This document shows, piece by piece, positions 35,105 to 46,240 of a DNA stretch of 64,000 nt. The notes beneath the pieces were generated by a model, which did not search any database, had not been told where the DNA came from, and worked only from the letters and a program-made list of their open reading frames with translations. Both the position numbers and the translations under genes were made by a program. The stretch spans positions 4,464,001-4,528,000 of the forward strand of contig NW_025408670.1 of the NCBI RefSeq assembly GCF_020360975.1. The letters run 5' to 3'. Positions within the stretch are counted from its first letter, which is position 1, and each line of letters begins with the position of its first letter. Source of the stretch: Hirsutella rhossiliensis. Lineage: Eukaryota > Ascomycota > Sordariomycetes > Hypocreales > Ophiocordycipitaceae.

Positions 35105-36340
35105 CCTTAGCCCTACTAGCTAGCGGGTGTTTTAAGCTCGACCTCTTATCCTAGCGCGGTCTACTTAGTCCCCGCTTTTAGACTACGGTCGATTTAAGAA
35201 CGCCCTAGGTTTCGATAGTAGGGAGCACCTATTACTTAGCGTACGTTTAGGTATTTACGAACTATTAAGGTTAACGTAAGTAGTTTTCCCTTACCTTTTC
35301 CTAGGCTTTATTCGCTATAGGGTAGGTCTAGGTCTATAATAGGTAGTCCCCTTAGTATAAGATATAGTTATAAGGGATTTCGCCCTTCTTAGCTTTATAT
35401 TTATCCTTACTTCTATTATATACTATACTCCTATATTAGCCGTAGAGTTATATTAATATATATCGCTTAGTAATATAGCTATATCTATAGTAATTATAGT
35501 ACCTTTATAGTTAGACTAACTTATTATAGGGTTTATATTAAAAGATCTATACTTTAAGGACTAGGCCTAGGTTATAGAGCTTATTAGCCTCCTTTAAGCT
35601 ACTAACCTTAATAAGTATAATCGTCGCCGTTAATATCTTAGATTAAGGGTATAGCGCCTAGGCCTAAAGGACCTTAACTTTATTCGCCTTTATAATCTTA
35701 TAAAGTAATCGCTCCCTATCTACTATCGCTACCCCTAAGAGGACGTTCTTTACGACTACTATATATACGTAGTAGGAGATCGTAGCCTTTAGTCTAAACA
35801 CGGCCTTAACCTAACCTTAGTCCTTTTAATAGGCTCTCGCCGCGGTATTAAATATAACCGCGATATCTCCGCTTTAAAGGCGCCTCGCTACTATAGCGCT
35901 TATAGCTTTTAGGGCCGTATTTACCGCCTTTACTATATCCTTTAGTTCGCGGCTTAGGATTTCAGGCGGTGCCTTAGTAGGGACTACGATAATCTCGCGT
36001 TTATAGCGTAGTAGGACCTATTTTACTATAGCTTTATATCGGGTCGGTCCCTTAGTCTTAGCTATAACTATAGCCTAAGTTCGCTTAGGGCCCCCTAGGC
36101 CTAAAGCGATACCTAGGCGGAGTTCTTCCTTAACTGCCTCCTTAATTATATCCCGGATTATCGTCTTAAAGCTCTCGTCCGCGTAGAGTACCGCCGACGA
36201 CGCGCTACTAGCGCGGCTCTTTGCCTTAAAGAGCCGTTTAACTATTGCCTATACCTTACTAAACTATACGCTTAAGATAAAGCCCGCGAGTTTATCGTAT
36301 ACTGCTTTTTCTATAGGGTCGCTTAGCGCCTAGGCTAGTA
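35105..36340 (-). pseudogene. LINE ORF1 (gag-like, zinc knuckles), copy 2
   Basis: Counterpart of 18850-20090 on the minus strand, with three Cys-to-Tyr-eroded zinc knuckles at about 35310-35500. The region around 36100-36300 has kept more CpG-rich codons than most of the window. RIP stops at former Gln/Trp codons. Confidence 0.72.
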
Positions 36341-36602
36341 TTATATCGCTACTTTAGGTTTATTAACTCGCTCTATTAAGGTATATAAATTCGGGTAGCG
36401 TCTCTTCGCGCTACGCGCTCTAATTAAGCCTAGTACGTCGAGGGCCGCTACTACGTCTACCTACCCCTTAGCCTTAGCGTAGTATCGTTACTAAGGGTAA
36501 TTAATACTACTAAATTAATTCTTAGTATTAGTTAGTATTTTAGTCGCGATATATACTTACTATAGGTATATATTAGTTTTACGAGAAGTTTTTTTTAGCT
36601 TT

Positions 36603-36855
36603 TAAGGAATATATATTATAGTATAATTTGTTAGGTAGTAAAAATAGCTAGAGGTATTATACTATATATATTATATTCTCCTTATTATAAGACTAAAGCT
36701 TATAAGAAAAGGGAATTTTTCTTTTTTATTAAAATAGTATATAGCCTATAATATATAAGTAAGGTAGGTATAATTCCCTATTAATACCCTATTAATATAT
36801 TAGTACTACGTACCTAAGTACTTTATTAGCCTATACCTCTTAGTAGCGCTCTTAT
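36603..36855 (-). repeat. 3' LTR of chromovirus C (253 bp)
   Basis: Second copy of the 253-bp LTR. In element orientation it starts TATAAGAGCGCT (minus strand from 36855) and lies directly next to a purine-rich minus-strand tract (AGGAAAGAAGATAATTA at 36856-36872), a good polypurine tract. This position, beyond the antisense ORF of C, makes it the 3' LTR of that element. Confidence 0.68.
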
Positions 36856-37200
36856 AATTATCTTCTTTCCTATATAAATATCTTAGCTATATCTTAAATA
36901 TATATTACTTTCGCTATACTATATATATTTAATTAAAAAGAAAGGTAGTTTCGGTTATATATCGCGTATATACGCTTATATAAGTATACGCTAGTCTATA
37001 CTCTATAACGTTAATAGTTATTATACTAGCGGTTATCGCTAAGTAACCGTTATAGTATCGCTTATATATCGGCTATATAACTATAATATAAAGAGCGTGC
37101 GTATATATCTCTTACTTCTTTTATTTTTTCTTCTTCTTTAACTCTTTTACTTATAATTATTATAGAGTTTTATACCTTTTTTATTAATCCCTTATACCTT
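36856..37200. other. Region upstream of the C antisense ORF
   Basis: About 340 bp between the C polypurine tract and the antisense ORF. It contains dense TATA-like AT blocks, paired CGCTTATATA(A/T)-type words near 36970-37070, and a pyrimidine-rich run (CTTCTTTTATTTTTTCTTCT near 37115-37134). A TATA region followed by a CT-rich stretch is common at fungal promoters; that it drives the plus-strand ORF is inference. Confidence 0.4.
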
Positions 37201-38807
37201 TTTTTATTACTTTTTATCGACGATTTATTAATAATAATACTTTTTACGCTAAAGAAGATAAAGAACTATAATACCGATTTCCTATACTATATATTAAAGT
37301 AGGTAGTAGTAGGTTCGCCCTTAAAGTATAAGCGATTAGCCTAAAAGTCTTATAGTAATACTAGTTCCTTATTAGCGAAGAAAGCTAAGAAAGGTATAAG
37401 GGAATCCTAGTCTTAAGAGACTTCTAGTTTAGGACCTAACGTTAGCGAGGGTTATACCCTTATTACCCTACTAAATACCTTAACTCTAACTATTAATAAG
37501 CTTACCTTTATAGGCTAAGAAACTTATAAGTTTATTACCCTTATTAGCGATACTAATACTAGTAAGGAGATCGTACTTAAGCGCTCCTAAGTAAGTACCG
37601 ATAACCTAGCTACTTTATCTTAATAAGGCGGCTTTAGCTAATAAGAGATTATTACTTAGGCCGCTCCTTAGAATAAGTAGGCTAATATTAACGATAAGGC
37701 CTAGCTAAATAAGGGCTAAGCCTATCTTAATACCTAGCTAAATAAGGTCTAAGATAATAATAATAGTATTAATAAAGATAGCTATAATCTAACTCCTCTT
37801 ACTAACGAACCTAAGAATAGTAGCGCTAAAGATAAGGGTACTTAAGCGGCGGTATAAAGCGGTCGCGCTCTTATAAAAACATATACCCGATCTAAGGCTA
37901 AAGCCCGCTTAATTAAGGCCTAAGGGGTTATCCCTTATAAGCTCTAGTATATATATTATTTTAGGATAGTCGTTAAAGAGTATAGTATAACTAAGCTTAA
38001 GCTTATTAAGGTGCTCTTAATTAGCTATATTTTCTTAGGGGTTTTCTTAACGCGCTATAAATAGTACTATAGATATACCGCGACCTATAATTAAGTAAGT
38101 TTCCCTTTAACTTTAAATATTATAATTAATAAGCTAATCCTTTTTAAGGCCGCTATTCTTATATCTAGTAACTAAGCTAATATAGTCGCTATTATTAAGT
38201 ACTTATATAAGCTTAATAAGCTAAAGACTAGTAATAAGGATACTAAAGATAATAGCTTAGATATAAGTATACTTATTTTTAAGGAGGCTAATCGGCGCTA
38301 TCTTACTATTATAGTATAGTATTTAGCCGAGGCTTTTAACGCCGCTAAGATAGCTTATTATAAGTCTTTTAGGACTATAGGTATATAAAAGTCTACTATT
38401 ATAAGTTTTATCTAACCCTTTTATTAGCGACCGCCTAACGATATACTAGGTCGAGCGTACTAATTACTATATACTAATTAATAAGTACTATAAGCTTATT
38501 ATTTACTTTAACCCCGCGCCCTTATTTAATATCGCTTATATAAGCCTAAAGTACTAAGCCTAGGAATCTTAGTTAAAACTCTACTTTATCGATAGCGATA
38601 TAGGCTATACTTTATAGTAATATACCTTACTATTTACTAAGGCTAAGGTAAGTATTATACTAATAAAGATAGGTCTCGATATAGAGGATAAGGAAGGAGC
38701 GGAAGATAGGGTAGTTCTAGTATTTCTAAAGGTATTTAGTATAGTAAAGGGGGCGCCTTAGTTAGTTCTTACTATACCGGTAAAGAAGAGGGGTAGTTAA
38801 AAGTAAT
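37200..38807 (+). pseudogene. Antisense ORF of chromovirus C (Ser/Thr/Gln-rich protein), RIP-mutated
   Basis: About 535 codons on the strand opposite the C pol, ending in TAA TAA some 220 bp from the end of the chromodomain frame, tail-to-tail. The first half is low-complexity (Ser, Thr, Asn, Gln, Asp: for example NEVQDNNNSINKDSYN-like residues near 37745-37790). The middle has basic KTYTRSKAKARLIKA (37878-37920), then a possible Cys cluster TRYK*YYRYTATYN (38053-38094; Y from C by RIP would give CxxCxxC). The last part reads YFIDSDIGYTL and LIKIGLDIEDKEGAEDRVV (38660-38715). The frame changes from 1 to 2 near 38450, by an indel or a former intron. No family recognised; only one copy in the window. 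Confidence 0.55.
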
Positions 38808-39029
38808 AAATAGGTCTTATCTTTCTTTTATTTAGTTATAACTATTCTTTTCTCCTTTATTATTAAGGTCTTAATAAAGTTATAGTTTAGTTTTATTTTC
38901 CTTAATAATATTTAATAAGTAGTAGAAATAGTTTTCCCTTAATTTTATTTTTTTTACTATTTTATATATAGTTATAAGATATTTAAGCGTACTAATATAT
39001 TAATAAGTTAATAGCAATTTAGTAGTAAT

Positions 39030-39954
39030 TTATTACTAATTTAATAGCGTCTCCTTACGCTAGTAGGTTTCCTTACCTTACTTAGTCTTATACCTCTTTT
39101 TCTTAGTTAAGTAAGTAGTATATTCTTTAATAAGGTCTTAGCTATTCGCTATATCTTTAGTATTAACTTATTAGTTATACTTAGCTAGCTATCCTTTCTA
39201 TTTAATAAGGAAAAAGGTATCGCCCTTAAATCTCTTTTAGTCTTTAATCTCTTAGACTTCTTATTTACCTTTATTATCCTCTAAGTCTAGTATTAATAGG
39301 GTTTCGCTATCTTTATAGGTGCCTTTTCTCTCCTTTTATAGCTCTAAGAGACTAATATAGAAAATATTATATAGGCGTAAGTACCTTTTAGGGAGTATAA
39401 GATAATATACTTACTTTTTAATAGCTTATAAGACCTAAAATAGTTTAATATACTTAAGTAAGAGTTTTCCTTTTTCGTCCTTAAGGTATAAGTTTTTTAT
39501 CGATAGTACTATAAGATCTCTTACTTTTAGTATAAGTAGTTAGTGCCTTAAATTATAGTATTTTACTTATAATTTAAAAGCCTTTCTTTAGTATTCCTTA
39601 AGCCTCTTTTATAGCTCCTATAGCCTAGTAACTCTTACTTTTACTTTAGGTACCCCCCTTTAAATAATATCGTCCTTAGTATTAATATAGAAGTTTAGTT
39701 AATAACCTATTAACGCTTTATTAAGTAATAACCTAGTTATTATATTCTTTATATTATTATATATAAATTAGGCAATATATAAGAGTAACGCTTAGTTAGT
39801 TTATTCTAAGTTAGTAAAGTATCTTAAATAGTATTATATAGCTTAGTTTATTCGTTTTATTTACTTATTAGTTTATAAGTAAAATACTATTAATAGCCTA
39901 CGTTTTACTTATAAGATAAAATAAAGATTTAACTAGAACTTACTTATAAATAAG
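39030..39954 (-). pseudogene. C integrase C-terminal domain and chromodomain, RIP-mutated
   Basis: The minus strand reads KVRDLIVLSIKNLYLK near 39495-39540, the GPY/F-type integrase C-terminal region (original RFRVGDKVxLxTKNLxLK). After PKRYLRLYNIFYISLLE (39340-39390) comes a chromodomain at about 39100-39290: EVQEIKDQKRF...FFLIK*KG*LAKYN, with stops where the aromatic-cage Trp codons stood. Pol ends near 39030. Chromodomain presence is seen; histone targeting is family knowledge. Confidence 0.82.
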
Positions 39955-40140
39955 TATAAGAGTCTTTAACTATTATAGGTAATAGGCTTAGGCCGCGGCC
40001 TAAGCCGTATAGTTATATACGGAGGGCCGGATCCTATAAGTATAGGGGCGGGCTAGCCGCGTATAGAAGAGCTCTATATAGCTTATTAATATTATCCTAT
40101 AGACGGCACCTACGCGCACGCCTCTGCCTACTCCGTAATA
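39955..40140 (+). repeat. 5' LTR of B1 (186 bp)
   Basis: Starts TATAAGAGTCTTTAAC (original TGTAAGAG) and ends CTCCGTAATA. It differs from the 3' LTR at about 15 sites, essentially all C/T or G/A; this copy keeps more of the original bases (GCGCACGCCTCTGCC near 40113-40127). Confidence 0.9.
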
Positions 40141-40179
40141 GTATAAGCTATTAACTAATAGATCTAATAGATATCTCCT

Positions 40180-41230
40180 TAAAAAAGGTACCGCTTTCTT
40201 AAGGGAGTACCCCGCTACCCCTTAGGTAGATAGGAAGTATTATAGCTATCTTAGAAGCGATTAAAAGCGTAACGGCTAGTAAGAAGAACGAGGTTCTCGC
40301 TATACTAAGGGAGCCGTCTACGAGACTAGCGTTAACCCCTACGACCTTAGTAACACCGGTTACGGCGGCGGCACTACCGATATAGAAGCCGCTTCCCTAG
40401 CCGACTTAGGATAGTAAGCCTAAGTCCTTCTACTTCTTCCTTAGCCGGCTATAGACGAAGTTTATAATAGACGAGAAATAGGGCCTAAACGGCTATCGTA
40501 ATATAGCGTGGTATTTACTTCTCTATACGCTACTAGAGCCCTAGATATAGCGGATCTCCGGATTCTAGGATAAGGGCGGCCTTAGAGGTAGACGCGACCT
40601 ATAGGACTTCTTTTAATACCTTATATATACGTTCGGCAACGTATAAGAGCGGGAGAAGGCATAGGATAGGCTATAGACCCTTAAGTAGAGGGATAGGTAG
40701 ACCTTTAGCGAATTCCTCCCCGACTTCGAAGAGACGCTCTTACGAGCAGCGGGAACCACGGTATAGGAAGATAGCGCGAAGCTTATATAGTTACGGAACT
40801 CGATTACGCTAGCCCTATAGGAGCTACTTATCCCTATAATTATACCTACTAACTACGGCGAGTACGTAAGCCGGTTAATAAAGGTAGTATAGGGCTATAA
40901 GTAGACACCGCGTTTCTAGAAGCTTCGTAAGCGTACGCTATATAGCGGTAACGGGATTAACGCCTATCTATAAGAGGAATAGCCGACTATTAATACTAAT
41001 AGAGATACCTTAATATCGGCTACTTATATAGACCGAGCTAAACGCGGTAGGAAGTCGTCTTTAAATATCCCCTATACTATCCCGCTCTTTAAGTAGCGGG
41101 CGAAGTAAGTAACGAGTAAGGAAATTAGGAAAAGGAAGGCTAACGGCCGCTACCTATATTACGGCGCGTCTATATACTTTATATTAAAATGCCCCTTCCT
41201 TTTAGCTAAGCGGCCTATAGTAGTTTAAGT
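40180..41230 (+). pseudogene. B1 gag, lightly RIP-mutated
   Basis: Ty3-type gag. A retro-gag domain is readable at about 40600-40860: TFGNV*ERE, RQTF*RIPP or SEFLPDFEETL depending on frame. A single CCHC-type zinc knuckle at about 41150-41200 reads GRYLYYGASIYFILKCP, from CxYCGAxxHFxxKCP. The frame then continues toward the protease. Many codons here are still GC-rich, and CA/TG dinucleotides are commoner than elsewhere in the window. Confidence 0.72.
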
Positions 41231-41369
41231 AGTAAAGATAGAACCGCTCCTTACCTTAGATAATAAAGAGGACTCCGCTCCCTTAGGCCTAGAGGAAAAA
41301 GAGTAGCTCTAGAGTATAGATAGGCTCTAGAGCCCTAATTACTAGTACTAGTAAAGGAGAAGGAGGAAT

Positions 41370-44300
41370 TATCCGCCTATATAGAAGAGGAGCTTACTTT
41401 AATATAGGTTATAGTTAATAACTTCTTACCTATCGCCGCCTTTATAAACGAGGGCTATTAGTACTACGCTATAGTTAACGAGGCGCTTATATAAGAGATA
41501 TAAGTACTAGTAGAAAAGATCGCCTTAAGATAAGTAAAGGGCGCCTTAGGCGCGATAGAGGGTACGGTAATTAGGGGTATTATATAGCTAGCTATAGAGG
41601 TCGACGGTTACTATAAGCTTATCGTAGCCTATATAATCCCCTAACTAGAGTTTCCCTTAATCCTCGGGAAACCCTAGTTATTATATATAGAGTTATACTT
41701 AGTTCCGTACTAAAAGAAGCTATAGTTTAGGCCTACGTAACGGTAGGTCCGCTACGATAACGGTTCTATAGGCGTAGGACTAAGCGTGCGAGCTTTATAC
41801 TTAGTATAAAAAGTCCTTACCTTTATCTTTATAGGAACCGTGCAACGGTTAAAGTAGGAGGAAGGCTAGGTAGCGGCTAACGTAGTAAAAGGGGTAGGAA
41901 CTACCCGTACTATTTAGACCGCTATATAGTATATTATACGCGGAGCTACTAGTACTAAAGAAGACGCTAAGGGACCTCTTAGATAAGGGTTTTATTTAAG
42001 TAAGTAGCTCTAAAGTAAGAGCGCCGGTCTTATTCGTGCGTAAACTAAGGGGCGGGATATAGTTCTATTATAACTATAGGGCTTTAAACGCAATTATAAG
42101 GCTAGACCGCTACCTCTTACCCTTAATCTCGGATACGCTTTATAACCTTTCGAAGGTAAAGTAGTTTATAAAGCTAGATATAAAATAGGCGTTTTATAAG
42201 GTATAGATCTTAGAGGGTAATAAGTAAAAGACGGCGTTCTATATACGCTATAGCTTATTTAAGTAGCTTATAACGCCCTTCGGCCTCTTAGGAGCGCCCG
42301 CTACCTTCTAGCGTTATATTAATAACGTACTTTAGGACTTCCTTAATAAGTTCGCCTCTATATATATAGATAATATCCTTATCTATACGAGCGGCTCTTA
42401 TAAGGACTATATATAGAAAGTATAAAGGGTCTTAGAGCGCCTCTAACTTTATAGGCTTTACCTTAACTTAGATAAGTACGAATTTAAGGTTAAGAGGGTT
42501 AAGTACCTAGGCTTTATTATCTACGCCGGCGTAGGTATATAGGCGGATCCTATAAAGATCTAGGCGATTTAGGACTAAGCTGCCTTAACTATATAGATAG
42601 GTATACGGAGCTTCCTTAGGTTCGCGAACTATTATAGGATATTTATTAAGGGCTTCTCCCGTATTATAATACCCTTAAACGAGATTACTAGGAAGCAAAC
42701 TACCTTTTACTAGGGGCCCGTATAAGAAGGAGCGTTCTATATACTTAAGGACCTATTTTCTTAAGCCCTAGTACTACTCTAGTAGGACTTCGACTAGTTT
42801 ACGTTAGTTAAAGCGGACTATAGCGGCTAGGTACTCGGAGGAACGCTCTCTTAGGAGGTAGATAGGCAGAAGTAACCGGTAGCGTTCTACTCTTATAAGC
42901 TAACCCTAGTAGAGCGGAATTACGCTATTTACGATAAGGAGATACTAGCGATTATTAGCTACCTTAAGTAATAGTAAGCGGAGCTCTAGAGCTATAAGAG
43001 CTTCGAGGTTCTTATAGACTATAGGAACCTTAAGTACTTTATAACTCGCTAGCACCTCTTAGAGCGGTAAGCCCGCTAAGCGGAGTATCTCTTACGCTTT
43101 AACTTCTCGATTAAGTACTAGCTAGGGCGGGACTCTATAGTCCTAGATACGCTTTCCTAAAGGGATTAAGACTAGCTAATAGGAGCGGATATCGAGGCCT
43201 AGGATCTATAGCTTATCCTATAAGAAGCGCTACGGACTTATATAAGAGCTTCCTTAGTAGGGGAAGGCGCGGCGCTAACGGATAAGCCTTCCCCTATACC
43301 TTTACCTCGGCCCGGTAAGGAGGGATAGACCGGCCTAGGGGCGCGTACGGCGCGGGTATTCTAAGATAAGGTCCTCTAGCGCTTATAGGATAGGATATTG
43401 TCTCTAGACCGTACCTACGAGAGCGTGCGCCGCGCCGTTAAGTCCGGCGCTCGATGCCTCGATCTAAAGCTAAAGCTAAAGGTATAAGTAGCCGACTATT
43501 ATATCGACCTACGGGGGCACCTACGTTAGCGGGGGAGACTATAGGTGCCGGGCGCGCTATATACTATAGAAGCTAGGGAGAAGGATAGACCGCCGGAGCT
43601 AGATAAACGGAACGAGCTCCGAGGGAAGCTAGTCTAGCTCGTCTATAACTCTAGTATCGTAGGCTACCTAGGTAGGTAGGGTATAATAGCAGGCCTTACG
43701 AGGGATTTCTACTAGCCCCTCTTATAGTACTACGTTCGCCGCTTCCTCCGTAACTACGATATCTATAGCCGTACTAAGATTTAAAGGGCGTAGCTTAAGG
43801 GGCTACTTAAGTAGCTTCTAGTACCTAACTAGTTCTATATATATATATAGATAGACTTTATAACGGACCTCCTACTTATAAAAGGCGGTAACCGCTATAT
43901 ATAGGTAATTAAGGACCGACTTAGTAAGTCTATAGTATTAGAGCTAATACCGTCTATAGATATAGAGTCCTATATAGAGCGCTTCTTATAGTACTAGGCC
44001 CGCTTATATAGCTAGCTAGCCTTTATTATAAGCGATAAGGGATCGAATTAAACTAGCTGCTTTTAATAGTACTTATACTAGCTACTTTAAATTATATAGC
44101 TACTTAGCACGGTATATTACCTATAGACCGACGGAGGGCCCGAGAGGGTTAACTAGGAGGCGTAGGCTTACCTATAGGCCGTCGTAGCCCGTAATTAAGT
44201 AGACTAAGACTATTAGCTCCCCGCGGCCTAACTTACGTTAAATAGTAAACTATATACCTTTATTAAGATAGCCCCTTTCTTTATAACGTATAGCTTTAAA

Positions 44301-44960
44301 CTACCCTTACTAGTTCCCTTTACTATAGATATAGTAGCGGAGTAGTATAGTAATTTATTATTAAAGGGCCGCGCCTCTACGTTTATATAAAAGCTATAGG
44401 AGACTATAGATTATTACTAATCCGCGATAGCCGCTACGGTATAAGATTAGGAGCGGCACGCTAATAAGACTAGGGCCCTAGTAGATAGGTTTACGGTAAG
44501 AGATAAGGTATAGCTAGACCTCCGTAACTATAAGTTAGCACGGCTAAAGAAAAAGCTTAACTAGCTATACGCGAAGTTTATAGTATAGAGGGTTATTAGC
44601 CTATAGGTTATAGAGCTTAATAGTCTCTTAATAGGGGTTTATAATAAGATTAATATAGACCTCCTTTATAGAGCCTCTTTTAACCCGCTACTTAGATAAG
44701 AAGTAGCGGACGCCTAACCGCTTATAATCGAGGTAGAGGGAGAGGACGAGTTCGAAGTTAAAGAGATATAGGCCGCGCGCTAGAAAAAGGTTAGTAGGGG
44801 GAAATGCTAGGAGGTCCTCGTTAAGTAGCGCGGGTATCTTAATCCTATATAAGAACCTATATATAAGTTTATAGGAACTATAGCCCTTAATAAGTTTAAA
44901 GCCTTATTTAAAATAGTAGACGAGAATAATAGACTAGCGGACTATTAATAGTAGCCTAAG
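41370..44960 (+). pseudogene. B1 pol (protease, RT, RNase H, integrase), RIP-mutated
   Basis: Protease at about 41400-41680, ending QLEFPLILGKPQL (from the LILGxPWL signature). RT at about 41890-42600: GFI*VSSSKV, then LDIK*AFYKV near 42174 and YIDNILIYT at 42363-42389 (from YVDDILIYT). RNase H at about 42780-43150. Integrase HHCC region at about 43690-43790 (YDIYSRTKI), core with IDFITDLLLI near 43850-43875 and ISDKGSN near 44025-44046. The C-terminal integrase part runs to about 44950 without a chromodomain. A 191-bp segment present in B2 at 54115-54305 is missing at about 41886, which shifts the frame. Confidence 0.88.
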
Positions 44961-45074
44961 CTAGGACTACGAAGTAGGTATAGTAGAGGGGGCAGTTACG
45001 GTAATATAGGTAATATAAGCGTAATAGTATAGGCAGAGATAAAAACAGCGTTTATTATAGGGTAGAGCCCTTAA

Positions 45075-46140
45075 ACTACCTAGGCCTATTCCTTATTATT
45101 ATTATTATTATTATCTTTATTATTATCGTCCTCGTTAGCCTCCTCCTTTTTATTAGCGGCGGCGGCGGTCTCTAAGGCGCTAAGGCGGCCCTTTAAGCCT
45201 ATAAGCTAGTCGGCGGCGGCGGCGGCTCTAAGGGTAGAGGGGCAGCGGCTAGCGGCGGCGGTAGGGGCAGCGGCGGTAGTAAAGGTAGGCACGGCTAAGA
45301 GGACCGCCGATAGGGCGACAGAGGTAGTATCCCTAGCGCTAGGTATATTAGAGGCGGAAATAAAGGAGCGGAGGAGTAGGACTTACTTAAGTATAAGGCC
45401 CTATCGCTTAAGGGCGCGGAGGTTATAGTAGGCGGCGGCGGCGGCGGTAAGGCGCTTCTTAGTAGCCCCCCGCGCCTGCCTATATAAGCCGGCCTTTTAA
45501 GCTAACGCTATAGCGAGTAGGACGGGAGGCGCCGCCTTATAGGCACGGCCGGCTCGCGCGTACTAATAGTAGCTACCGCCGCGGCGGCGCCCGGCCTAGT
45601 TAAAGTAGTCGAGCTCCTACGACGTATAACGTATATAGGGGGCTAAGCGGGCGGCGCCGGCCTATACTTAGCGCTTATACTATAGGAGGTTAGCGGATAA
45701 CGTCTATTACGCTTACCTAACTACGGACTTATAGGGGTAGCGGAGATAGAGGCGGGGGCTAAAGGGCCGGGCGTTATAGGTAGTAGCGGGGATAGCGTCG
45801 TTACCCTAAGGGGCGACGTAAGAGCGAATAGCGTAGTAGAGGCGGCGGCGGCGGCGGTAGGAGCGGTAGTAGCGGCGCGGGTAGGAGCGGCGGTAGCGGC
45901 GGAGTTATCGTCGGCCGCGGCTAGCGCGGCGTCGACGAACGACTCCGTACGCTCCGAGAAGGAGGAGGTAGGAGAGGGAGAGGCGGATATATCTATCGCG
46001 GAAGTTAGTACGACGGAATACGGCCTCCTACTCTATAGGGCGCGGAACTTACTAGTTAGAGTTATTATTATTATTAAGGCTATTATTACTACTACCGCTA
46101 CTACTATAAGTATACGTTAATAGAGCGGCCTATATAGCTA
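45075..46140 (-). pseudogene. Antisense ORF of B1 (Ala-rich, acidic C-terminus)
   Basis: Minus-strand coding-like region between integrase and 3' LTR, convergent with pol. It is GC-rich: GGC/GCC triplet runs at 45840-45860 and 45430-45450 encode Ala tracts on the minus strand. In the middle a conserved segment reads like IYVIRRRSSTTLT (about 45590-45645). A segment around AAAAAYYNLRAL follows (45380-45450), then GLKGRLSALETAAAA (45150-45195) and a Glu/Asp/Asn-rich end (EEANEDDNNKDNNNN, 45090-45150). B3 (56640-57552 and 63771-64000) encodes a relative with the same order. A pyrimidine-rich stretch (complement of 46200-46240) lies upstream. Function unknown; alanine-rich composition partly protects it from CpA-directed RIP. 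Confidence 0.6.
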
Positions 46141-46199
46141 GGAATAGACTAACGCCTTAAGTAGAGTAGAACTTACCTATTAATACTATTACTATAGTT

Positions 46200-46240
46200 A
46201 AAGAAAGGAGAGAAGGAAGGGAAGAAGGAAAGAGGGGATG
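46200..46240. promoter_or_regulatory. 41-nt polypurine/polypyrimidine stretch upstream of the B1 antisense ORF
   Basis: Almost uninterrupted A/G on the plus strand (AAAGAAAGGAGAGAAGGAAG and on), hence C/T on the minus strand just upstream of the antisense ORF. CT-rich stretches before start codons are common in filamentous fungi. A second polypurine tract for reverse transcription is an alternative reading, but the tract at 46542-46550 is better placed for that. Confidence 0.4.

Larger units (their letters stand above)
29245..36602 (-). mobile_element. LINE copy 2, full length, inverted relative to copy 1
   Basis: 7.36 kb, colinear with copy 1 in reverse complement (copy-2 position is about 55187 minus copy-1 position). 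The AAT tail reads TTATTATTATTAAGATT at 29245. Target-site duplications are TAAGGGAATATATA at 29231-29244 and TAAGGAATATATA at 36603-36615. It inserted at the junction of two tandem C-type LTRs. The element contains an 11-G run at 34857-34867 that copy 1 lacks. Confidence 0.9.
36603..39954 (-). mobile_element. Chromovirus C, 3' part (LTR, antisense ORF, chromodomain)
   Basis: Left portion of a second Ty3/Gypsy chromovirus lineage, interrupted at 39955 by B1 and continuing at 46742. The B1 target-site duplication ATAAG joins the two halves. Order from the right: integrase C-terminal part, chromodomain, antisense ORF, polypurine tract, LTR. It has no nucleotide similarity to A outside the common protein domains. 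Confidence 0.75.

Noticed and set aside
28978..36855. 253-bp direct repeats taken as the two LTRs of a 7.9-kb element
   Set aside because: The DNA between them is a complete LINE with its own 14-bp TSD at the junction, not LTR-retroelement sequence.
37200..38807. Independent host gene beside chromovirus C
   Set aside because: It is RIPed like its neighbours and sits between the chromodomain end and the polypurine tract/LTR, so it is more simply part of the element. Host capture remains possible and is listed under findings.
45075..46140. GC-rich block read as an intact host gene or CpG island
   Set aside because: It lies inside the LTR-bounded, TSD-flanked B1 element, has a relative in B3 and shows RIP stops; it belongs to the element.
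46200..46240. Second polypurine tract of B1
   Set aside because: The tract at 46542-46550, five bases from the 3' LTR, is in the proper place. This longer run is better explained as the CT-rich upstream region of the antisense ORF.
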